Assembly: GCA_023313575.1 (NCBI GenBank)
Contig: JAJTTP010000005.1
Coordinates: 2,170,001 to 2,234,000 of the forward strand
Direction: 5' to 3'
From: Eutypella sp. D-1
Taxonomy: Eukaryota; Ascomycota; Sordariomycetes; Xylariales; Diatrypaceae
DNA length: 64,000 nucleotides
Positions 60,605 through 64,000 of the stretch are shown piece by piece. How positions within the stretch are numbered: position 1 is the first letter of the stretch; each line of letters begins with the position of its first letter. The notes under the pieces are model-generated. The model saw only the letters and a list, made by a program, of their open reading frames with translations, had not been told where the DNA came from and did not search any database. Made by a program: the position numbers and the translations under genes.

Positions 60605-60890
60605 TAAATAGGTGCGAGCGATTGAATGGGTGCGATTGAATGGGTGCGATTGAACGGGTATGGGATAGATAGGATGGGATAGAATAGATGGGATAGATAG
60701 CTTGCGATGGCCCGCGATAGCCCGCGATAGCCCGCGATAAGTTGTAATAAAAAGATATGATATTATGTATTTAAAAGGTATACAGCGGGTACGATATCGT
60801 TTTAAAAAAGGTATATGCATTTAAAAAACGCGCTAAAAATCACCAGCTGGCTGTTAGTACACCCTTTGTTTGAATTGGGGTGCATGTATT

Positions 60891-60933
60891 AAAAAAAAGG
60901 GAATTGAAACAGTCAGCGCTGTAGCCCACCGTA
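60891..60933 (-). repeat. Right terminal inverted repeat of the MITE-like element
   Basis: This is the exact reverse complement of 60322-60364, beginning with an eight-A run. Confidence 0.93.
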
Positions 60934-60939
60934 GTTCTG

Positions 60940-63279
60940 TTGCAGCCACGGCATCTTCGGCCAGAGAGACGAAATTTCGGCAAGCAAGTTTACTGGCCCA
61001 CAGAACATACCTGCGCTGTGCGTGTGTCTGGTGAGAGAAAGACCAGTAGGGGTTAAGGTAACGTCTGGTGGCTGGGCAGAACAGCCACGAGCCGAGTTGA
61101 TTCGGGTAAGCGGGGGCGTTGATGGTTATCCAAGGGGCGAGGAGTCGGGAAAGAGAGACGGTCCATGTGATTATCCGACTTTTACATCGTCATTCAACAC
61201 ACCCGCCGGGCTCACCCGATACAGCCCCCTAGAAGTCGCCGACAAGTTTTGGGCGCGAGAAGAGGCGATCCGAATAATCGCCTTGACCCCAATAGTAAAC
61301 CCCCAACTCTAACTTATTATTCCGGGGAGGGGGCGCGATTACTCGAATCAGCCCGAGGAGCAGGGTGCCTGGACAGAGTATCTGGCCGGCCTATAGCATA
61401 TATCTGCAGTCAGTAGCCAGGGATGAACCGCACCCTGCAGAAGCGGGCCAGGAGCCCAGCGTTGGCTTTCTGGGAAGGATCGGGCCCCGGCCCCGGCCCT
61501 GCTGTGAAGAGGGAGGAAAGAAGTTAGGGAGGATCGGGAGAATCCCCAGCTGAGTTTCGTGCGTGCAGGGTCGCATGCATTTATAGGTTTGAGGAATCAT
61601 ACGCTTCGGCCCTTAATGCCCTCGCAGAGATCCGCCCACAGGCAGCAATCGCCGTTGTGATCATCGTGAATAGACGTTCTTTCGCTCATTATCAGTGTTT
61701 CCGCCTTCAAGACTCTCGTCGACCTCGTCTACGCTGAGTCGGGCATCATACTGGTCACGCCCTTTACGGCTCACGTCCTCGCGAAGTTCCTGCCCCCCAT
61801 CAAGATCCTTTGGATCGATGAAGCCTTTCGCTCCCCTGAGGCTTCGTCAATTACGATCACGCACGGTTCATCCGCGAACTTCTCGCAGCCATCTTCTCAA
61901 ATTTCTGCCCGGGTAGTGGAAAAACCCACGCTTGCGGCTCACTGGTCATACTCCTCTGTCATTCACGAGTCGCGTCGACGACCTGGGACTCCCTCGCCGG
62001 ACAGGAAGTGATGTGTTTGATACCATCGACATACCCGTTAGTTCGGGCGAAGGTCGTGCTGGTGTTGTCGTTGTCGTGGATGTATTTGTGAGCAATGAAG
62101 CAGTTGCTGTAGCCAAATTGTTGGGAGACGAAGTGGAAATGATCGCGAGGTCCGTGTGCGTACCCGGCGCCGCCTGAAGCTAAGTAATGGGTTGAATAGT
62201 TGGTGACGGGACGAGTTAAAGGGAAACACCACGTCCGCAGATGCCCCAAAGACAAACCGCTCACGATCCCGAACCCCGAACGAGAACACAGGAGACGATG
62301 GCGACTGGGGCGACGGCAATCAGTACAAGGATGACGCCTTCGGCACCTCTTACAAGTTAAAAATGAGAATAATGGCATACATACTTAAACGGTTGGACTT
62401 GCCTACTGCTTGACTGGCCTCCCCATATATCGGCCTTTACACGGCGCACACCCTGCACATCAGAGCCCATAGATAAATATATCTCGTTTTCCGACTGTTC
62501 CTTATCGAGCGAGGTCGTGCTACGGACCAGAATAAACTAACCTGTGCCCGTACATACGTATCGTCTCGATAATTATAGAATCGAGATACGTTTCTTACAC
62601 TGCATCCCCGTCTAACTCATACTGCGCAGGCAGGCAGGGAAGTTAGGTAGGAAGCCATGCGATGTCGAATCACGAGTGAAAACTCCATATCAGAAGAAGC
62701 GCAATAGTGTGAGTACTATATGTAGAGAGAAAAAGAAAAGGTCAAGTGATGCATTGATGTCAGAAAGACTCGCGCGATGCTATGTAATGATGATGAGCAA
62801 CTTGGAATTACACATATCCCCCCATGATGAAAAAAAAAGAATGATGTGTGATCTTGGAACAAACTGTCTTTCTTATGCAACCCGGGGGTTAAGATCCTCT
62901 GCCCATTAGCTATGTTAGCTAAGTCACCTGGCCCCTCGACATCGATCGTTTTCCAAAACGAAGAAAAAGAGCAAAGCTGAGTTTTAATGTTCAGTGGCAC
63001 TTCCCCCTTTCCTCCTTTTCCCCTCTCACCATCTCAATCTCTTCTCGACCACGTATGCCCATGACGCCTTCTGTGGATGCTAAAACGCCAATGCACAAAA
63101 AACAAGGGAAGGAAATGAAATGAGATGAAAAAAAGAAAATGCCATGAGGATGGTGCAAAGATTGGAAGGAAAAAAAAACAGAAAGGAAAAGTGTTGCTAG
63201 CATGATTATGCTGTAATGCAGCTGCTTAGTTCGCTTAGAAAAAAAAAAGAAAACATGCTATCACGCCGTCATGTTTCGC
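60940..63279. other. Intergenic stretch with a possible gene relic
   Basis: It holds the region between the element and the 3' end of the last gene. Apart from the possible helicase-like fragment at 61700-61870 nothing is supported. A/G-rich tracts lie at 62700-63250, probably including the 3' flank of the last gene. Confidence 0.45.
61697..61870 (+). pseudogene. Possible fragment of a DNA/RNA helicase-like ATPase
   Basis: One frame reads FKTLVDLVYAESGIILVTPF, then a stretch ending ILWIDEAFRSPEASS. The ILVT...ILWIDEA arrangement resembles the strand before motif Ia and the Walker B DEAx motif of fungal superfamily-1 (DNA2/NAM7-type) helicases. There is no Walker A, no start and no plausible continuation; the frame drifts into low-complexity Ser/Arg sequence. 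It is most likely a decayed remnant, or chance. Confidence 0.25.
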
Positions 63280-64000
63280 TCAGAATGCTTGTCCGTGGTA
63301 GTAAGAGCCCTGTCCATATTGACCTGCCGGCGGAGGACTCTGCGGTGGTGAGAGCTGGGCAGACGCAGCAGTCATGGCCTGGCCTGGGGGGAAACGAGGG
63401 TCGTAGCCGCCCTGGATAGGAGATGACCAGCCACCCTGGTCTAGACCCCGAGCCCCGGGATGTCCATAGTTAGAAGGCGGAGACATGCCGAAGTTCTGGG
63501 GTCCGGGAGACCGAGGCGGACCTCCTGGCCGATGTGCCAAATTCGAATACATTCCAGAAGGCGGTGGCATACCGGGTGGGCTCATGGATTGTTGGTAGTG
63601 CTGGTACGGTTGTTGCTGCTGCCGCTGGTTAATGGCATGCTGAGCAGCTTGACTGCTCCATCCTTGCTTCATCTGCTGCTTGTCTCGTTCTCTCGCGTCA
63701 ATTGCACCAACGAGCCCTCCGCCTATTGGCGGGCTACTCTTCTTATTACCCGCCATGCTGATCAATGGACCACCGGTGACACGAGCGACATGTTCTTGTT
63801 CGCGGGCCGACAAATACGAATCCGTGCCGCCTTGCCCACCCAAAACAGCACCTGCACCTCGAGAGCCAGGGCGTTGTTGAAGAATTTCACCAGCTCCGCG
63901 CGAGCCCGGTCGTTGTAGAAGCTCTTGTGAGCCATTGCGAGAATGCGCCATGCCAACGTAGTCTCCCGATTGGGACATATTTAGCGGAGGCGTGGGAGTG
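63280..64000 (-). CDS. C-terminal part of a Gly/Pro/Gln-rich protein, truncated by the window edge
   Basis: The minus-strand frame ends at TGA 63280 and stays open to the right edge, where the codons above the first ATG (63978) still read TPTPPLNM, so the gene starts outside the window. The visible part of about 240 residues has repeated QRPGSRGAG units, a more conserved block (YLSAREQEHVARVTGGPLIS, then GGGLVGAIDARERDKQQMKQ) and a long disordered tail rich in Gly, Pro, Gln, Tyr and Ser ending SYYHGQAF. I recognise the block as conserved in filamentous ascomycetes but cannot name the protein with confidence. Proteins with such tails include membrane proteins of the SUR7/PalI kind and cytoplasmic scaffolds. 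No domain with known activity is inside the window. Confidence 0.8.
   Translation of the reverse strand, partial: TPTPPLNMSQSGDYVGMAHSRNGSQELLQRPGSRGAGEILQQRPGSRGAGAVLGGQGGTDSYLSAREQEHVARVTGGPLISMAGNKKSSPPIGGGLVGAIDARERDKQQMKQGWSSQAAQHAINQRQQQQPYQHYQQSMSPPGMPPPSGMYSNLAHRPGGPPRSPGPQNFGMSPPSNYGHPGARGLDQGGWSSPIQGGYDPRFPPGQAMTAASAQLSPPQSPPPAGQYGQGSYYHGQAF

Larger units (their letters stand above)
60316..60939. mobile_element. MITE-like element with 43-bp perfect terminal inverted repeats
   Basis: The element spans 60322-60933 (612 bp). Its first 43 bases (TACGGTGGGCTACAGCGCTG ... CCCTTTTTTTT, 60322-60364) recur exactly in reverse complement at 60891-60933. Both ends are flanked by the same hexamer GTTCTG (60316-60321 and 60934-60939), read as a target-site duplication. 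The interior is itself symmetrical: 14-bp units AATCGCACCCATTC at 60476-60531 recur inverted around 60620-60655, flanking six 9-bp GGCTGCAGT-type units at 60551-60604. No transposase frame is present. A 110-codon minus frame inside is just translated repeat. It is a non-autonomous DNA element of unknown superfamily. Confidence 0.88.

Noticed and set aside
60488..60820. 110-codon minus-strand frame inside the MITE-like element
   Set aside because: It translates the tandem repeats (poly-Ala/Thr and His/Pro repeats) and is not a transposase.

Overview
The window is nuclear DNA of a filamentous ascomycete, most likely a Sordariomycete. The grounds are: short spliceosomal introns (about 47-130 bp) with GTAAGT/GTATGT-type donors and CTAAC/CTGAC branch sites, TATA boxes far upstream of starts, secreted hydrolases and small cysteine-rich proteins, a TVP23 Golgi gene, and large multidrug and amino-acid permease genes. 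There are no operons, rRNA genes or CRISPR arrays. The DNA is gene-poor: 15 coding genes (one of them cut off by the right edge) and one dead gene in 64 kb, separated by 0.5-6 kb of intergenic sequence. The taxonomic guess is inference, because no marker gene was compared.

Layout. 0-9.6 kb: an expansin-like secreted protein (minus strand) and otherwise long non-coding sequence. 9.7-13.4 kb: a 1193-residue coiled-coil protein. 15.5-17.6 kb: two unrelated secreted proteins on opposite strands. 19.7-37.7 kb: a transport and metabolism stretch holding a DHA1-type MFS transporter, a six-exon FAD monooxygenase fused to a multi-pass membrane domain, a small Cys/His protein, a D-2-hydroxyacid dehydrogenase, a nine-exon APC-type amino-acid permease and a decayed MFS transporter. 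40.4-44.5 kb: a proteinase-K-type subtilisin and a C2H2 zinc-finger protein. 48.3-54.5 kb: a DUF3445 (haem-dependent oxidative N-demethylase-like) protein, TVP23, and a single-pass membrane protein with a Ser/Thr-rich stalk. 59.5-64 kb: a 79-residue eight-cysteine secreted protein, a 612-bp MITE-like inverted-repeat element, a possible helicase fragment, and the 3' end of a gene that runs off the right edge.

How the genes relate. I see no backbone synthase (PKS, NRPS, terpene synthase, prenyltransferase), so the monooxygenase-transporter-dehydrogenase stretch cannot be called a biosynthetic cluster from this window. The secreted set (expansin-like protein, subtilisin, three secreted proteins of unknown function) fits a plant- or insect-associated or litter-degrading lifestyle. 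The observations most worth following are the monooxygenase-membrane fusion, the MFS pseudogene with two independent lesions and a 36-bp intron, the MITE-like element with perfect 43-bp terminal inverted repeats and a 6-bp target duplication, and an amino-acid permease whose second splice junction does not fit any ordinary site. I did not find a convincing wholly new system.
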